64,000 bases of DNA, taken from Oceanobacillus arenosus. GTDB taxonomy: Bacteria; Bacillota; Bacilli; Bacillales; Amphibacillaceae. Of this stretch, positions 1 to 9,045 are shown piece after piece; the stretch's first letter is position 1, and every line of letters starts with the position of its first letter. The stretch spans positions 125,829 through 189,828 of the forward strand of contig NZ_PIOC01000014.1 of NCBI RefSeq assembly GCF_003369575.1. Reading direction: 5' to 3'. The notes under the pieces are model-generated. The model made no database searches. It worked only from the letters and a program-made list of their open reading frames with translations, and was not told the origin of the DNA. The position numbers were made by a program, and so were the translations under genes.

Positions 1-34
1 ATATTCAATAATAAACCATTACTTTTAAATATAA

Positions 35-67
35 AAACAGATCATCACAATTTGTAATGATCTGTTT
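35..67 (-). terminator. terminator of the spoIIA operon
   Basis: An inverted repeat (AAACAGATCAT with ATGATCTGTTT, loop of about 10 nt) lies just beyond the sigF stop. On the minus strand it is followed by a T-rich run, as expected for a Rho-independent terminator ending the dacF-spoIIA-sigF transcript. Confidence 0.75.
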
Positions 68-83
68 AGTCTTTAGTATAGTA

Positions 84-839
84 TTAAGGATCCATATTTA
101 TTTTCATATCAAGCAGTATTTTTTTCTCTAGCCGTGATACTTGTACTTGGGAAATTCCTAGTCTTTCTGCGACTTCCGTTTGTGTTTGGTCCTTGTAATA
201 GCGTAAGTAGATGATTAATCGCTCGCGATCATTTAAGCTTTTAATTGCTTCTTCTAAATTAAATTTGTCAAACCATTTCGTATCTTGATCGGCTATTTGA
301 TCCAATAATGTTATTGGATCTCCGTCATTTTCAAATACCGTTTCATGTATCGAATGCGGGGTTTTCGCTGCCTCTTGTGCAAGCACAACATCCTCTGGGG
401 TGATTTCCAGAACTTCGGCAATTTCATTAATCGTCGGTGATCTTCCTAACTGCTTCGTCATTTCATCTTTTTTTCTACGGATTTTATTGCCAATTTCCTT
501 TAATGATCGGCTAACTTTCACACTACCATCATCTCTAATAAAACGTTGGATTTCACCAATAATCATAGGCACGGCATACGTGGAAAAGCGAACATCATAA
601 GAAAGATCGAATTTATCAATCGATTTTATCAGACCGATACTGCCAATCTGAAATAAATCATCCGGATCATAACCGCGATTAATAAAGCGCTGCACAACAG
701 ACCAAACCAATCGAATATTATTTTCAACTAATATATCTCTAGCCAGCTTGTCCCCATGCTGACTCTTGTAAATATAATCCTTCACCTGTTCGTCCGATAG
801 GGTTGCTTTACGCTTATTGTTTTTTACATTTACATCCAT
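84..839 (-). CDS. sigF: RNA polymerase sigma factor SigF (forespore)
   Basis: This is the first compartment-specific sporulation sigma factor, which directs early forespore transcription. The protein has 251 residues, close to the usual length. Region 2 shows RFSTYA and then IIGEIQRFIRDD around residues 84-105, typical of the SigF/SigG/SigB group. Region 4 near the C-terminus has the helix-turn-helix TEVAERLGISQVQVSRLEK. It is the last gene of the spoIIA operon, 11 nt after spoIIAB, whose product binds and inhibits it. The ribosome site is weak (AGGGAC), which fits coupling to spoIIAB. Identification rests on sequence and on the complete dacF-spoIIAA-spoIIAB-sigF order. Confidence 0.97.
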   Translation of the reverse strand: MDVNVKNNKRKATLSDEQVKDYIYKSQHGDKLARDILVENNIRLVWSVVQRFINRGYDPDDLFQIGSIGLIKSIDKFDLSYDVRFSTYAVPMIIGEIQRFIRDDGSVKVSRSLKEIGNKIRRKKDEMTKQLGRSPTINEIAEVLEITPEDVVLAQEAAKTPHSIHETVFENDGDPITLLDQIADQDTKWFDKFNLEEAIKSLNDRERLIIYLRYYKDQTQTEVAERLGISQVQVSRLEKKILLDMKINMDP

Positions 840-850
840 TGGCGCTGTCC

Positions 851-1291
851 CTAATTATAAACCGTTTTACTGTTAATGAGTTGCTTTGTCATGTTTACAG
901 TCGTACCCTTATCGGCTGAGGAAGTAACTACAACCGAGTCCATAAAATTTTCGATAATCGTAAAGCCCATACCAGATCTTTCCAAATCGGGTTTTGAAGT
1001 ATACAAAGGCTCTCTGGCCCTATCGATATCCAGAATTCCGACGCCATTGTCTTTGACAGTCAGTTCAATTTCATCGTCTTGGATTGCACATGAAATGTAA
1101 ATTTTATGGTGGTTTTCATTGTTATAGCCATGAATGATTGCGTTTGTAACCACCTCAGACACGACTGTTTTTATTTCCGTTAATTCATCCATTGTTGGAT
1201 CTAGTTGGGAAATGAAGGCTGCTACCGTAACTCTTGCAAATGCTTCATTTTCACTTATACTAGAAAACTCTATACTCATTTCATTTTTCAT
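851..1291 (-). CDS. spoIIAB: anti-sigma F factor and serine kinase SpoIIAB
   Basis: SpoIIAB holds SigF inactive and phosphorylates the anti-anti-sigma factor SpoIIAA on serine. The 146-residue protein is a GHKL-type ATPase. The N box is seen in [11 protein letters not shown], the G1 box in VKDNGVGI and the G2 box in RSGMGFTII. Its ATG overlaps the spoIIAA stop by 4 nt (ATGA), so translation is probably coupled and stoichiometry controlled. The preceding sequence GGGGGTGG is a good ribosome site. Confidence 0.96.
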   Translation of the reverse strand: MKNEMSIEFSSISENEAFARVTVAAFISQLDPTMDELTEIKTVVSEVVTNAIIHGYNNENHHKIYISCAIQDDEIELTVKDNGVGILDIDRAREPLYTSKPDLERSGMGFTIIENFMDSVVVTSSADKGTTVNMTKQLINSKTVYN

Positions 1292-1641
1292 GAGGCCACC
1301 CCCAATGTCTCTAAAGCAAAAGCTTCATTCTCTTCTAGACGTACAATTTTAAAGAGTCCAGACATTTCAAACAAACGTTTGATTGAAGGTGAGATAGAGC
1401 ATACAACCATCTCTCCGCCAAGCTGTAATACTTCTTTATATCGACCTAAAATAACGCCCAATCCAGAACTATCCATGAAGGTTACATTTTCTAGATTTAA
1501 GATGACATGCTTAATTGAATTCGAATAAATCATATCCTTCCAGCTATTTCTTAAATGCTCTGCTTCATGATGATCTAGCTCCCCGGCGAGCCTAACAATT
1601 AATACATCTTCTTTAACATCAAACATTGAATGAAGTCCCAT
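1288..1641 (-). CDS. spoIIAA: anti-sigma F factor antagonist SpoIIAA
   Basis: This STAS-domain protein frees SigF by binding SpoIIAB when dephosphorylated by SpoIIE. The phosphoserine site is in the usual context [14 protein letters not shown]. The reading frame is open six codons further upstream, but the ATG at 1641 is chosen. It follows GAGGAGG with good spacing and gives 117 residues, the family length. First gene of the SigH-dependent part of the operon. Confidence 0.95.
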   Translation of the reverse strand: MGLHSMFDVKEDVLIVRLAGELDHHEAEHLRNSWKDMIYSNSIKHVILNLENVTFMDSSGLGVILGRYKEVLQLGGEMVVCSISPSIKRLFEMSGLFKIVRLEENEAFALETLGVAS

Positions 1642-1676
1642 TACTATTCCTCCTCGCATTTAGACTCTATATACTT

Positions 1677-1702
1677 TTTCTCGACTAGATGGGTTAATTC
1701 CT
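1677..1702 (-). promoter_or_regulatory. candidate SigH promoter of spoIIAA-spoIIAB-sigF
   Basis: On the minus strand AGGAATT (1696-1702) fits the SigH -35 consensus. GAGAAA (1677-1682) sits 13 nt downstream where GAAT would be expected. In B. subtilis spoIIA is transcribed by SigH with Spo0A-P. The -10 match is imperfect, so this is only a candidate. Confidence 0.4.
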
Positions 1703-1746
1703 GCTCCATGACAAAAGAAGAAGCATTTCGACGATATTCTCGTTAT

Positions 1747-2934
1747 TTAATTAGATTTCACGATTGCTTGTATCGACCTTTTTAATAACGTAAGATAGGA
1801 AGCTCTTCCAATATTTTCATCCACCGTTAATGGGGATTCTAGAATGGTTTTCTCACCATCCTTGACAACTAACTTGCCAACTTGATCACCGATGCTAATT
1901 GGTAGGCTGATCTTTTTATTGAGTACAATTTCTGATTTTATATTTTCAACCGATTCCCCTTTTGGATGTAAGGTACTTATTGATTCTGATGTGACAACCT
2001 TAATCGTCCTTTTGTCTGCTTTTAATAATTTTAAATCCGTAATTTTTTCATTTTTACTAAATAGTTTATTTGTTTCAAAGCTATTAAACGCATAGTCAAG
2101 CATACTTGATACCGTTGCATTTCTTTCCTTTGGTGTTTTTGCCCCCATAACAACAGCGATCACGCGCATGCCGTCTTTTTCTGCTGTCGCTGTCAAACAA
2201 TACATCGCCTCACGTGTGAATCCCGTTTTTAAACCATCCACACCAGGATAAAAACGCACCAGTTTATTTGTATTTACTAACCAAAATTCATTATCTTTCC
2301 CTTTTCGTAAATAATCTTCGTAAATAGAGGTATAATTTGTGATTGTTTCATATTTCAATAACTCTTTTGCCATGATTGCCATATCATAAGCAGTACTATA
2401 ATGATCAGCAGCAGGCAATCCCGTTGTATTTTGGAACTTCGTATTTTCTAGTTTTAGTTCCTTTGCCTTATCATTCATTTTCTTTACGAATGCTTCTTCA
2501 CTTCCTGCAATTCTTTCCGCCATAGCTACACTCGCATCATTACCAGATGCAATTGCAATTCCCTTTAGTAGATCATCTACCGACATCTCTTCTCCTGCTT
2601 CAAGAAAAATTTGCGAACCGCCCATAGAGGCTGCATGCTCACTAACACGTACCATTTCATCAAGCTTTAAATTTCCTTTTTCAAGAGACTCCATGATTAA
2701 TAATAATGTCATTACTTTCGTCATACTTGCTGGTGGTAGCTTTTCATGTGCATTCTTGTCATAGAGCATTTTTCCTGTATCTCTTTCAATTAAGATGGCA
2801 GACTTTGTATTCGGTGCTAGATTCAATCCATCCATTGTATTATCTGTAGGTTTTTCCTCTGCTAAAGCTGCAATAGATGGAAAAATAGCATTGATTGAAA
2901 ATAGTATTGTTACAATTAATATGTACTTTTTCAT
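1747..2934 (-). CDS. dacF: D-alanyl-D-alanine carboxypeptidase DacF
   Basis: A penicillin-binding protein that trims the terminal D-Ala of peptidoglycan stem peptides in the forespore. It begins with a cleavable signal peptide (MKKYILIVTILFSI, then a small-residue region near ALAEE). The catalytic SxxK is in PASMTKV, the SxN motif is SGN, and KTG is in LKTGFT. A C-terminal PBP5-like beta domain follows. The start at 2934 is preferred to an open frame 17 codons upstream because GGAGGT precedes it and it begins the signal peptide. The gene opens the spoIIA operon, as in B. subtilis. Confidence 0.93.
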   Translation of the reverse strand: MKKYILIVTILFSINAIFPSIAALAEEKPTDNTMDGLNLAPNTKSAILIERDTGKMLYDKNAHEKLPPASMTKVMTLLLIMESLEKGNLKLDEMVRVSEHAASMGGSQIFLEAGEEMSVDDLLKGIAIASGNDASVAMAERIAGSEEAFVKKMNDKAKELKLENTKFQNTTGLPAADHYSTAYDMAIMAKELLKYETITNYTSIYEDYLRKGKDNEFWLVNTNKLVRFYPGVDGLKTGFTREAMYCLTATAEKDGMRVIAVVMGAKTPKERNATVSSMLDYAFNSFETNKLFSKNEKITDLKLLKADKRTIKVVTSESISTLHPKGESVENIKSEIVLNKKISLPISIGDQVGKLVVKDGEKTILESPLTVDENIGRASYLTLLKRSIQAIVKSN

Positions 2935-2964
2935 AGTTTTACCTCCAACAATCGATATAACATT

Positions 2965-2993
2965 AGGATTGCCAGAAGTGTGCAAACTTATAC
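2965..2993 (-). promoter_or_regulatory. candidate SigF promoter before dacF
   Basis: On the minus strand GTATA (2989-2993) is followed after 15 nt by GGCAATCCT (2965-2973), a fair match to the SigF pattern (G-ATA then GG-rich -10). It lies about 30 nt upstream of the dacF start. B. subtilis dacF is forespore-transcribed, so the assignment is plausible but unproven. Confidence 0.45.
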
Positions 2994-3018
2994 TTTCAAT
3001 CTGGATAGGAAAGCAAAA

Positions 3019-3061
3019 AGCACATCCAATATTTAGTTATAAACTAAAATTTGAATGTGCT
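3019..3061 (-). terminator. terminator after pdp
   Basis: A long hairpin (AGCACAT/ATGTGCT with inner TTTAGTT/AACTAAA) starts 5 nt after the pdp stop and is followed by TTTTTGCTTT on the minus strand. It separates nucleoside salvage from the sporulation operon. Confidence 0.8.
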
Positions 3062-3066
3062 CACTA

Positions 3067-4371
3067 TTATTCGGTTATCGTATCATAGATAAGTGTAGGC
3101 ACTGTAACCGATTTTGTAGATATAGTAATACTGTCATATAATTTGGCCTTGATTTGTTCCAGGTCCTCATTATTCGCATGGATCGTAAGCAATGATTCCC
3201 CTTCAGAAACTTTATCACCAATTTTCTTATGAAGAACTAAACCAACAGCAAGATCTATCATGGAGTCTTTCGTCGCACGTCCTGCACCTAGTTGCATTGC
3301 TGCTGTACCGAGTTCATTGGCGAACATAGCTTCAACAGTTCCTGTCGATTTTGCAGGCAATTCTACTTTATATGCTGCTTCAGGTAATAACGTTGGGTCA
3401 TCAACAACAGATGAATCCCCACCCTGTGCTTTAAGGAAAACTTTAAATTGTTCAAGTGCTTTTCCATTTTCCAGATTTTCCATTAATTTCGCTCTTGCAT
3501 CATCTACATCTGTTGCCATACCAGCTAATACGACCATTTGGCTGCCTAATGTGAGACAAAGCTCTGTTAAATCCCTTGGACCTTTTCCACGCAATGTTTC
3601 AATTGCTTCTTTAACTTCAAGTGCATTGCCTATTGCAAACCCGAGTGGTTGATTCATATCGGAAATGATTGCAACTGTTTTACGGCCAACCTGATTCCCA
3701 ATTGATACCATTGCTTTCGCCAATTCCTTGGAATCCTCAAGCACTTTCATAAATGCGCCCTCACCCGTTTTAACATCGAGAACAATTGCATCTGCACCAG
3801 CAGCAATCTTCTTACTCATAATTGAACTCGCAATAAGTGGAATAGAGTTCACAGTGGCTGTTACATCCCTTAAACTATACAGTTTTTTATCAGCGGGTGT
3901 CAGATTCCCTGATTGTCCGATTACGGCGACTTTATTCTCATTTACTAATCGAACAAATGCATCATTTGTTATTTCAACATGGAATCCAGGTACAGATTCT
4001 AATTTATCAATCGTTCCCCCAGTGTGGCCGAGCCCTTTTCCACTCATCTTCGCCACTGGTACACCGAGAGATGCAACTAATGGTGCTAGGACTAATGTTG
4101 TCGTATCTCCGACGCCTCCAGTAGAATGTTTATCGACCTTTACTCCATCAATTGCTGATAAATCGATTTGATCTCCAGACTCTACCATTGCTTTCGTTAA
4201 ATCTGCGCGTTCCTTTGCAGTCATTCCTTGAAAAAATATCGCCATTAACAGGGCACTTACTTGATAATCCGGGATTTCTTCTGCGGTATACCCATTAATA
4301 AAAAATTGAATTTCCTCATTCGTTAATTCTTTGCCATCACGCTTTTTTTCAATAATGTCATACATTCTCAT
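3067..4371 (-). CDS. pdp: pyrimidine-nucleoside phosphorylase
   Basis: Splits uridine, thymidine or deoxyuridine with phosphate to free base and (deoxy)ribose 1-phosphate. The 434-residue sequence carries the family signature around [12 protein letters not shown] and the glycine-rich [20 protein letters not shown]-terminal beta domain follows. The ATG at 4371 (MRMYDII) is chosen over one four codons upstream because it matches the family N-terminus and follows GAGGTTGGTG. Third gene of a deoB-punA-pdp salvage operon, 20 nt after punA. Confidence 0.96.
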   Translation of the reverse strand: MRMYDIIEKKRDGKELTNEEIQFFINGYTAEEIPDYQVSALLMAIFFQGMTAKERADLTKAMVESGDQIDLSAIDGVKVDKHSTGGVGDTTTLVLAPLVASLGVPVAKMSGKGLGHTGGTIDKLESVPGFHVEITNDAFVRLVNENKVAVIGQSGNLTPADKKLYSLRDVTATVNSIPLIASSIMSKKIAAGADAIVLDVKTGEGAFMKVLEDSKELAKAMVSIGNQVGRKTVAIISDMNQPLGFAIGNALEVKEAIETLRGKGPRDLTELCLTLGSQMVVLAGMATDVDDARAKLMENLENGKALEQFKVFLKAQGGDSSVVDDPTLLPEAAYKVELPAKSTGTVEAMFANELGTAAMQLGAGRATKDSMIDLAVGLVLHKKIGDKVSEGESLLTIHANNEDLEQIKAKLYDSITISTKSVTVPTLIYDTITE

Positions 4372-4391
4372 ATATATCACCAACCTCGAAA

Positions 4392-5213
4392 TTATTGTGG
4401 TAGTGTGTCGATCACTTTCTTAATAAATTGCAGGAAGTTTTCTCTTACCTTATTTGTTGTATCCATTACTTCTGCATGTGTTAATGGCTGATCCAATATA
4501 CCTGCTGCCATATTGGAAATACATGAAATTCCTAAGACACGGATTTTCGCATGGTTTGCCACGATTACTTCTGGAACAGTAGACATACCAACCGCATCTC
4601 CACCTAGTGTTCTTAACATCCTTATCTCTGCTGGTGTTTCATATGCTGGTCCAGTATTTCCCACATAGATTCCCTTTTGAATATTGATATTAAGCTCCAT
4701 CGCACATTGTTCGGCATGCTCAATATATTCTTGATCATAGCATCTAGACATATCAGGGAAGCGATCACCTAGTTGATCATCATTTTTTCCAATTAGTGGA
4801 TTCGTGCCCATATTGTTTAGATGATCCGTTATTATCATTAAATCCCCAGGACTGAAGTTCGTGTTAATTCCCCCTGCAGCATTGGTAACGATAAGCGATT
4901 CAATCCCTAATTGTTTCATTACGCGTACAGGAAAGGTTACTTGTTCCATCGAATATCCTTCATAATAATGAAATCTTCCCTGCATGGCGATCACTTGTTT
5001 TCCTTCTAATGAACCGATCACCAATTGCCCTTTGTGTCCGGCTACTGTTGACTCAGGAAAATGGGGAACATCTTTATATTCAATGATAACTGGGTTCTCA
5101 ATCTGATCGGCTAGCACCCCTAAACCAGAACCCAAAATTAACCCAATCGTTGGTTTAATCGTATATTTATTTTCAATGTAATTACTTGCCTCTTTAATTG
5201 TAGCTTGGTTCAT
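4392..5213 (-). CDS. punA: purine-nucleoside phosphorylase (trimeric type)
   Basis: Phosphorolyses guanosine and inosine (and deoxy forms) to base and (deoxy)ribose 1-phosphate. 273 residues, the size of the trimeric family. The phosphate-binding loop is in GLILGSGLG, followed by VAGHKGQLV, and the family segment VTNAAGGIN. Start at 5213: GGGGAGA precedes it and it begins 13 nt after the deoB stop. The longer open frame upstream overlaps deoB and has no ribosome site. Confidence 0.95.
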   Translation of the reverse strand: MNQATIKEASNYIENKYTIKPTIGLILGSGLGVLADQIENPVIIEYKDVPHFPESTVAGHKGQLVIGSLEGKQVIAMQGRFHYYEGYSMEQVTFPVRVMKQLGIESLIVTNAAGGINTNFSPGDLMIITDHLNNMGTNPLIGKNDDQLGDRFPDMSRCYDQEYIEHAEQCAMELNINIQKGIYVGNTGPAYETPAEIRMLRTLGGDAVGMSTVPEVIVANHAKIRVLGISCISNMAAGILDQPLTHAEVMDTTNKVRENFLQFIKKVIDTLPQ

Positions 5214-5226
5214 ATTCCATTCTCCC

Positions 5227-6405
5227 CTATTTAATATCGGATAAAAAGCTTGTTCCATATGCTGGCATTCTCACTTCGAAATTATCTGCAATTGTTGCAC
5301 CAATGTCTGCAAATGTTTCTCTGATCGGTAATTCCTTACCTCTCGTAATTTGTTTATGATGAACGATTAATGGTACAAATTCACGTGTATGGTCTGTACC
5401 ATGATGAACAGGATCATTCCCATGGTCTGCAGTGATAATTAATAAATCCTCTTCTTGCAGTAGTGGAAATACTTCAGCAAGTCGCGCATCAAATTCTTCT
5501 AATGCCTTGCCGTACCCTTCTGGATCGCGGCGATGACCATAATTCGCATCAAAGTCAACCAAATTTAAAAAGCTGATTCCTGTAAAATTCTGTTTTAGTG
5601 TCTCTACAAGCTTTGTCATACCATCATCATTGTCGATGGTTCTTCTTGCTTCAGTAATTCCTTCACCATCAAAAATATCTGAGATTTTTCCTAGGGCTAT
5701 GACATCAAATTGATTATCCTTTAATTCATTCATTACGGTACGATTAAATGGCTTAAGTGCATAATCATGACGGTTCGATGTCCGTTCAAATGCACCCGGT
5801 TTTCCAATAAATGGCCGGGCAATGACTCGTCCTACTTTATATTTTTCATCCAACGTTAATTCTCTAGCAATTTCACAGATTCGATATTGTTCCTCAATTG
5901 GGATAATTTCCTCGTGTGCAGCAATTTGTAGGACAGGGTCTGCCGATGTGTAAACAATCAATGCTCCTGTATTCATATGCTCTTCACCAAGCTCTTCGAT
6001 AATTGCTGTTCCAGATGCAGGTGTATTACCAATTATTTTCCGTCCTGTTTTCTCTTCCAATTCTAGAATCAACTCAGGTGGAAAGCCATTTGGAAAGGTT
6101 TGGAAGGCTTCTTGAATATTTAATCCCATAATTTCCCAATGCCCTGTCATCGTATCTTTCCCATTTGAAGCTTCCTGCATTTTTGTATAATGCGCCTTTG
6201 GAGTTTCCGCTGTGTCAATACCTTTAATCTTTTTTATATTGCTTAGGCCGAGTATACCCATATTAGGCATATGTAGTCCATTCATTCTTTCCGCAATATG
6301 CCCTAATGTATCTGCACCAAGATCATTGAATTTTGCGGCATCTGGTGCCTCGCCAATTCCTACAGAGTCCATTACAATTACAAATATACGTTTAAATTTT
6401 GCCAT
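5227..6405 (-). CDS. deoB: phosphopentomutase
   Basis: Converts (deoxy)ribose 1-phosphate, made by the two phosphorylases downstream, to the 5-phosphate for central metabolism. 392 residues, full length. It is an alkaline-phosphatase superfamily enzyme: metal ligands are visible in [13 protein letters not shown] at the N-terminus and in [11 protein letters not shown] and [10 protein letters not shown] near the C-terminus. The phosphorylated threonine lies in KDTMTGHWE. First gene of the deoB-punA-pdp cluster, with an AGGAGGT ribosome site. Confidence 0.97.
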   Translation of the reverse strand: MAKFKRIFVIVMDSVGIGEAPDAAKFNDLGADTLGHIAERMNGLHMPNMGILGLSNIKKIKGIDTAETPKAHYTKMQEASNGKDTMTGHWEIMGLNIQEAFQTFPNGFPPELILELEEKTGRKIIGNTPASGTAIIEELGEEHMNTGALIVYTSADPVLQIAAHEEIIPIEEQYRICEIARELTLDEKYKVGRVIARPFIGKPGAFERTSNRHDYALKPFNRTVMNELKDNQFDVIALGKISDIFDGEGITEARRTIDNDDGMTKLVETLKQNFTGISFLNLVDFDANYGHRRDPEGYGKALEEFDARLAEVFPLLQEEDLLIITADHGNDPVHHGTDHTREFVPLIVHHKQITRGKELPIRETFADIGATIADNFEVRMPAYGTSFLSDIK

Positions 6406-6469
6406 TTTAAAAACCTCCTACCAATATGTTCCCATAAATGCATAAATCTATGTTTAGAATTCCTAATTC

Positions 6470-7360
6470 TTACGCACGGGGATGAAATGCTTTATACATA
6501 TCTTTTAATCTAGCTTTTGATACATGGGTATAGATTTGTGTTGTTGAAATATCAACATGTCCGAGTAATTCTTGGACAACTCTTAAATCCGCGCCGTTTT
6601 CTAATAAATGGGTTGCAAAGGAATGGCGTAATGTATGCGGTGTAATTGTCTTCTCAATCCCAGCATCTTTTGTAACCTTTTTAAGTATTTTCCAAAATCC
6701 TTGACGGGATAATGGTCGTCCATGTTGATTCACAAATAAAATTGTTTCCTTTTTCTGCTTCAGAATCTGATCCCTGGCATGCTGCAAATAATGTTCTACC
6801 GCTTTAATTGCGACATCACCTATTGGCACAATTCTCTCCTTTGAACCTTTTCCAAAACATTGAACAAATCCCATTGATAGGTGTAAATCACTTACTTTTA
6901 AGGTAATCATCTCAGATACACGCAATCCAGTTGCATAAAGTAATTCTAACATTGCCTTGTTGCGAATTCCTAATAATGACTGATCATGTACCGCTAATAA
7001 TGACTCCACTTCCTCCAGTGATAGGACATCTGGAAGACTTCTTTCCTTTTTCGGTGTTTCTATATGTAAACTTGCATCTTGCATTACAAGCTGTTCACGA
7101 ATTAAAAATTGGTGAAAGGACCGAATAGAGGATACATGTCGAGAAATGGTAGCAGTTGACTTTCCATTATCCTTCAGCATATAGAGATAGCCAATAATAT
7201 CATTTCTCGCTACAGAATTCCACTCTGATTTCCCGCTTACTTTCTCAACATAATGCATATAATCATCTAAATCTCGTTTGTAAGAGATAAGCGTATTATC
7301 AGACAAGCCCCTTTCTATTTGTAAAAAATGAAAATAATCCTCTTTAGCATCGTTTAACAT
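6470..7360 (-). CDS. xerD: site-specific tyrosine recombinase XerD
   Basis: With XerC it resolves chromosome dimers at dif. 296 residues: a SAM-like N-terminal DNA-binding domain (about 1-85) and a catalytic domain (about 105-290). Catalytic residues are visible in ATGLRVSE (Arg), [10 protein letters not shown] (His-x-x-Arg) and TTQIYTHV (Tyr nucleophile). Located between deoB and yqzK-fur as in B. subtilis (ripX). No attachment site or phage genes lie nearby, so it is read as the housekeeping recombinase. Confidence 0.95.
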   Translation of the reverse strand: MLNDAKEDYFHFLQIERGLSDNTLISYKRDLDDYMHYVEKVSGKSEWNSVARNDIIGYLYMLKDNGKSTATISRHVSSIRSFHQFLIREQLVMQDASLHIETPKKERSLPDVLSLEEVESLLAVHDQSLLGIRNKAMLELLYATGLRVSEMITLKVSDLHLSMGFVQCFGKGSKERIVPIGDVAIKAVEHYLQHARDQILKQKKETILFVNQHGRPLSRQGFWKILKKVTKDAGIEKTITPHTLRHSFATHLLENGADLRVVQELLGHVDISTTQIYTHVSKARLKDMYKAFHPRA

Positions 7361-7365
7361 TTCTT

Positions 7366-7572
7366 CTACTCTCCCAATCGAAAAAATAAGTCCAATCGAT
7401 CAATTAAAGTCTGTTCCGAATTAAAGACCTTTACAGATGGTCCTTCTGGCGGATCATATCGATGATGGTTATCATATTCCGCAGATAGCATCCGTAGGCC
7501 AAAGAAAAACAAACTTGTACAAGCAATAAAGAGTATAAACACTTTGATTGTATCCCATATTAATCGTTTCAT
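7366..7572 (-). CDS. YqzK-like small membrane protein (DUF4227)
   Basis: A 68-residue protein with one N-terminal transmembrane segment (about residues 7-28) and a short soluble tail. It matches by position and appearance the B. subtilis yqzK product, which lies between fur and xerD. It ends 5 nt before xerD, so the two are probably co-transcribed. Function unknown. Confidence 0.8.
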   Translation of the reverse strand: MKRLIWDTIKVFILFIACTSLFFFGLRMLSAEYDNHHRYDPPEGPSVKVFNSEQTLIDRLDLFFRLGE

Positions 7573-7699
7573 CTGGCAAATCTCTCCTTGTAAAATAGTA
7601 TTCTATTTAAAGATATGCCAAAAAAGATAAACAATATACATCCGGATTCCTGAATATTCTCCTACCACTTAATTTACCGATGTAAATTTTCTAAAATCA

Positions 7700-7726
7700 A
7701 AAAGCCTCTTCCTCACTGGAAAAAGC
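7700..7726 (-). terminator. terminator after fur
   Basis: A hairpin with a 9-bp stem including G.T pairs (GCTTTTTCC with GGAAGAGGC, loop AGTGA) is followed on the minus strand by TTTTTGATTTT, 14 nt beyond the fur stop. Confidence 0.65.
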
Positions 7727-7740
7727 CATCGTTATTTAAC

Positions 7741-8199
7741 CTATTGCGTTGTTTTTACAGCTGCTAATTGACATTGCTTACAAATTCCGTGAAAGGTAAG
7801 GCGATGATCCTGTACCTGAAAACCCCATTCACTTTGGACAATTTTTTCTACATCTTCTAGTAAATCATTTACAATTTCTTCAACAGAACCACATTCAATA
7901 CATACTAAATGATGATGAAAATGCTTTGCCCCTTCTTTTCGAAGGTCATAGCGAGAAACTCCATCACCAAAGTTTATTTTGTCAACAATTTTTAATTCAG
8001 AAAGTAGCTCTAGTGTCCGATATACCGTAGCTAAACCAATTTCTGGAGATTTTTCTTTTACGAGTAAATACACATCCTCAGCGCTTAGATGATCTTCCTC
8101 ACGCTCTAACAAAACACGTAATGTTGCTTCCCTTTGTGGGGTTAGTTTATAGCTCTCCGAATGGAGCTGTTTTTTTATGCGCTCTATCCGATGTTCCAT
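7741..8199 (-). CDS. fur: ferric uptake regulator Fur
   Basis: Iron-responsive repressor of uptake genes. 152 residues: N-terminal winged helix (YKLTPQREATLRVLLE and VYRTLELL), then the metal-binding dimerisation domain with HFHHHLVC and two CxxC pairs (CIECGS and CKQC) for the structural zinc. The start at 8199 is preceded by GAGGAGG and gives the family N-terminus; an upstream in-frame start 13 codons away has no ribosome site. It has its own promoter and a PerR-like operator upstream. Confidence 0.96.
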   Translation of the reverse strand: MEHRIERIKKQLHSESYKLTPQREATLRVLLEREEDHLSAEDVYLLVKEKSPEIGLATVYRTLELLSELKIVDKINFGDGVSRYDLRKEGAKHFHHHLVCIECGSVEEIVNDLLEDVEKIVQSEWGFQVQDHRLTFHGICKQCQLAAVKTTQ

Positions 8200-8227
8200 A
8201 GTAGGTCGCCTCCTCATATCCTTCTTT

Positions 8228-8256
8228 ATTATATGCACCTATGAAACACGTGTCAA
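8228..8256 (-). promoter_or_regulatory. SigA promoter of fur
   Basis: Consensus TTGACA (8251-8256) and TATAAT (8228-8233) separated by exactly 17 nt on the minus strand, about 30 nt upstream of the fur start. A perfect vegetative promoter by sequence. Confidence 0.85.
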
Positions 8257-8280
8257 AAGATAAATATATTCAATTTGTAT

Positions 8281-8295
8281 TTATAATAATTATAA
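8281..8295 (-). promoter_or_regulatory. PerR/Fur-family operator upstream of fur
   Basis: The 15-nt palindrome TTATAATAATTATAA matches the PerR box consensus TTATAATNATTATAA at every position. It lies about 25 nt upstream of the -35 element of fur. In B. subtilis fur is under PerR control, so this is the likely operator. Binding by Fur itself cannot be excluded. Confidence 0.75.
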
Positions 8296-8309
8296 TATAA
8301 GTTTCATTA

Positions 8310-8945
8310 TTAGTAAAATGATTTGATTAAAGTCTCCATTGCCGCATTAGAAATAAACGCTTCAACTAGCGCTGCAACAAATGAGGCAAGGGTAAGCAAT
8401 GTAAAGATGACCATATAACGGCTAAATGGCTGAAATATCGTTTGCGAGTTCCTACGTGAGAATAATTTGTTAAGTAGCGTCAATGAGAAAATCATCGACA
8501 ATGTTCCAGCAATAATGTAAATTGGGATAATCAATATATTTTGTGGTGCAATCGACAATGCTGCGAGCAATAGTCCTTTAAAGCCTAGCTGATTAACAAT
8601 GAAACCCACCGAAAAGCCAATAACAAGTCCCTTTATATACAATAGAATCCAAACAATTGGCAGACCTACTACAGATAAACCTAAAATAAATAATAACGAT
8701 AAATATTTAATATGGTAGAAGAAGCTTTGCTTTAAGACCGTTGTGTGATCAACCGACTGTTCATTGATAATTTGTCCAAAAAACCGTTCCAAATAAAAAA
8801 ACAAATCCTGTTTTTGGACAAAATTCATGCTATTAACAATGATCGCCCCAAATATAATACCAGTTAAAAATAAAATTGTCATAAAAAGATAAATAATGGC
8901 ATTGTCCCTAACATGATTTAATATTAATGTTCGATTATTATTCAT
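8310..8945 (-). CDS. spoIIM: stage II sporulation protein M
   Basis: Membrane component of the SpoIID-SpoIIM-SpoIIP complex that drives septal peptidoglycan remodelling and engulfment in the mother cell. 211 residues with about five hydrophobic segments, the usual size. The start at 8945 (MNNNRTLI) follows GGGGGATT; the upstream in-frame ATG has no ribosome site. Located next to fur as in related genomes. Confidence 0.9.
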   Translation of the reverse strand: MNNNRTLILNHVRDNAIIYLFMTILFLTGIIFGAIIVNSMNFVQKQDLFFYLERFFGQIINEQSVDHTTVLKQSFFYHIKYLSLLFILGLSVVGLPIVWILLYIKGLVIGFSVGFIVNQLGFKGLLLAALSIAPQNILIIPIYIIAGTLSMIFSLTLLNKLFSRRNSQTIFQPFSRYMVIFTLLTLASFVAALVEAFISNAAMETLIKSFY

Positions 8946-8980
8946 CGGAATCCCCCATTCAAGAAATAACACTCTAATTA

Positions 8981-9009
8981 AAACTATGAAGAATTCCGGG
9001 TAATAATAC
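8981..9009 (-). promoter_or_regulatory. candidate SigE promoter of spoIIM
   Basis: On the minus strand CATAGTTT (8981-8988) resembles the SigE -10. GTATTAT (9003-9009), 14 nt upstream, is a partial -35. spoIIM is SigE-dependent in B. subtilis. The -35 deviates at two positions. Confidence 0.4.
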
Positions 9010-9045
9010 TAAAAATCTATTTTTATTTGTTAGAAAATGAAACAA

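Noticed and set aside
3260-4171. Plus-strand open frames opposite pdp, bkd, lpdV, folD, accC and other genes
   Set aside because: They are antisense shadows of well-conserved minus-strand genes without ribosome sites.
6470-7360. xerD as an integrase of a mobile island
   Set aside because: The order xerD-yqzK-fur is the conserved host arrangement, and no attachment site or phage genes adjoin it.
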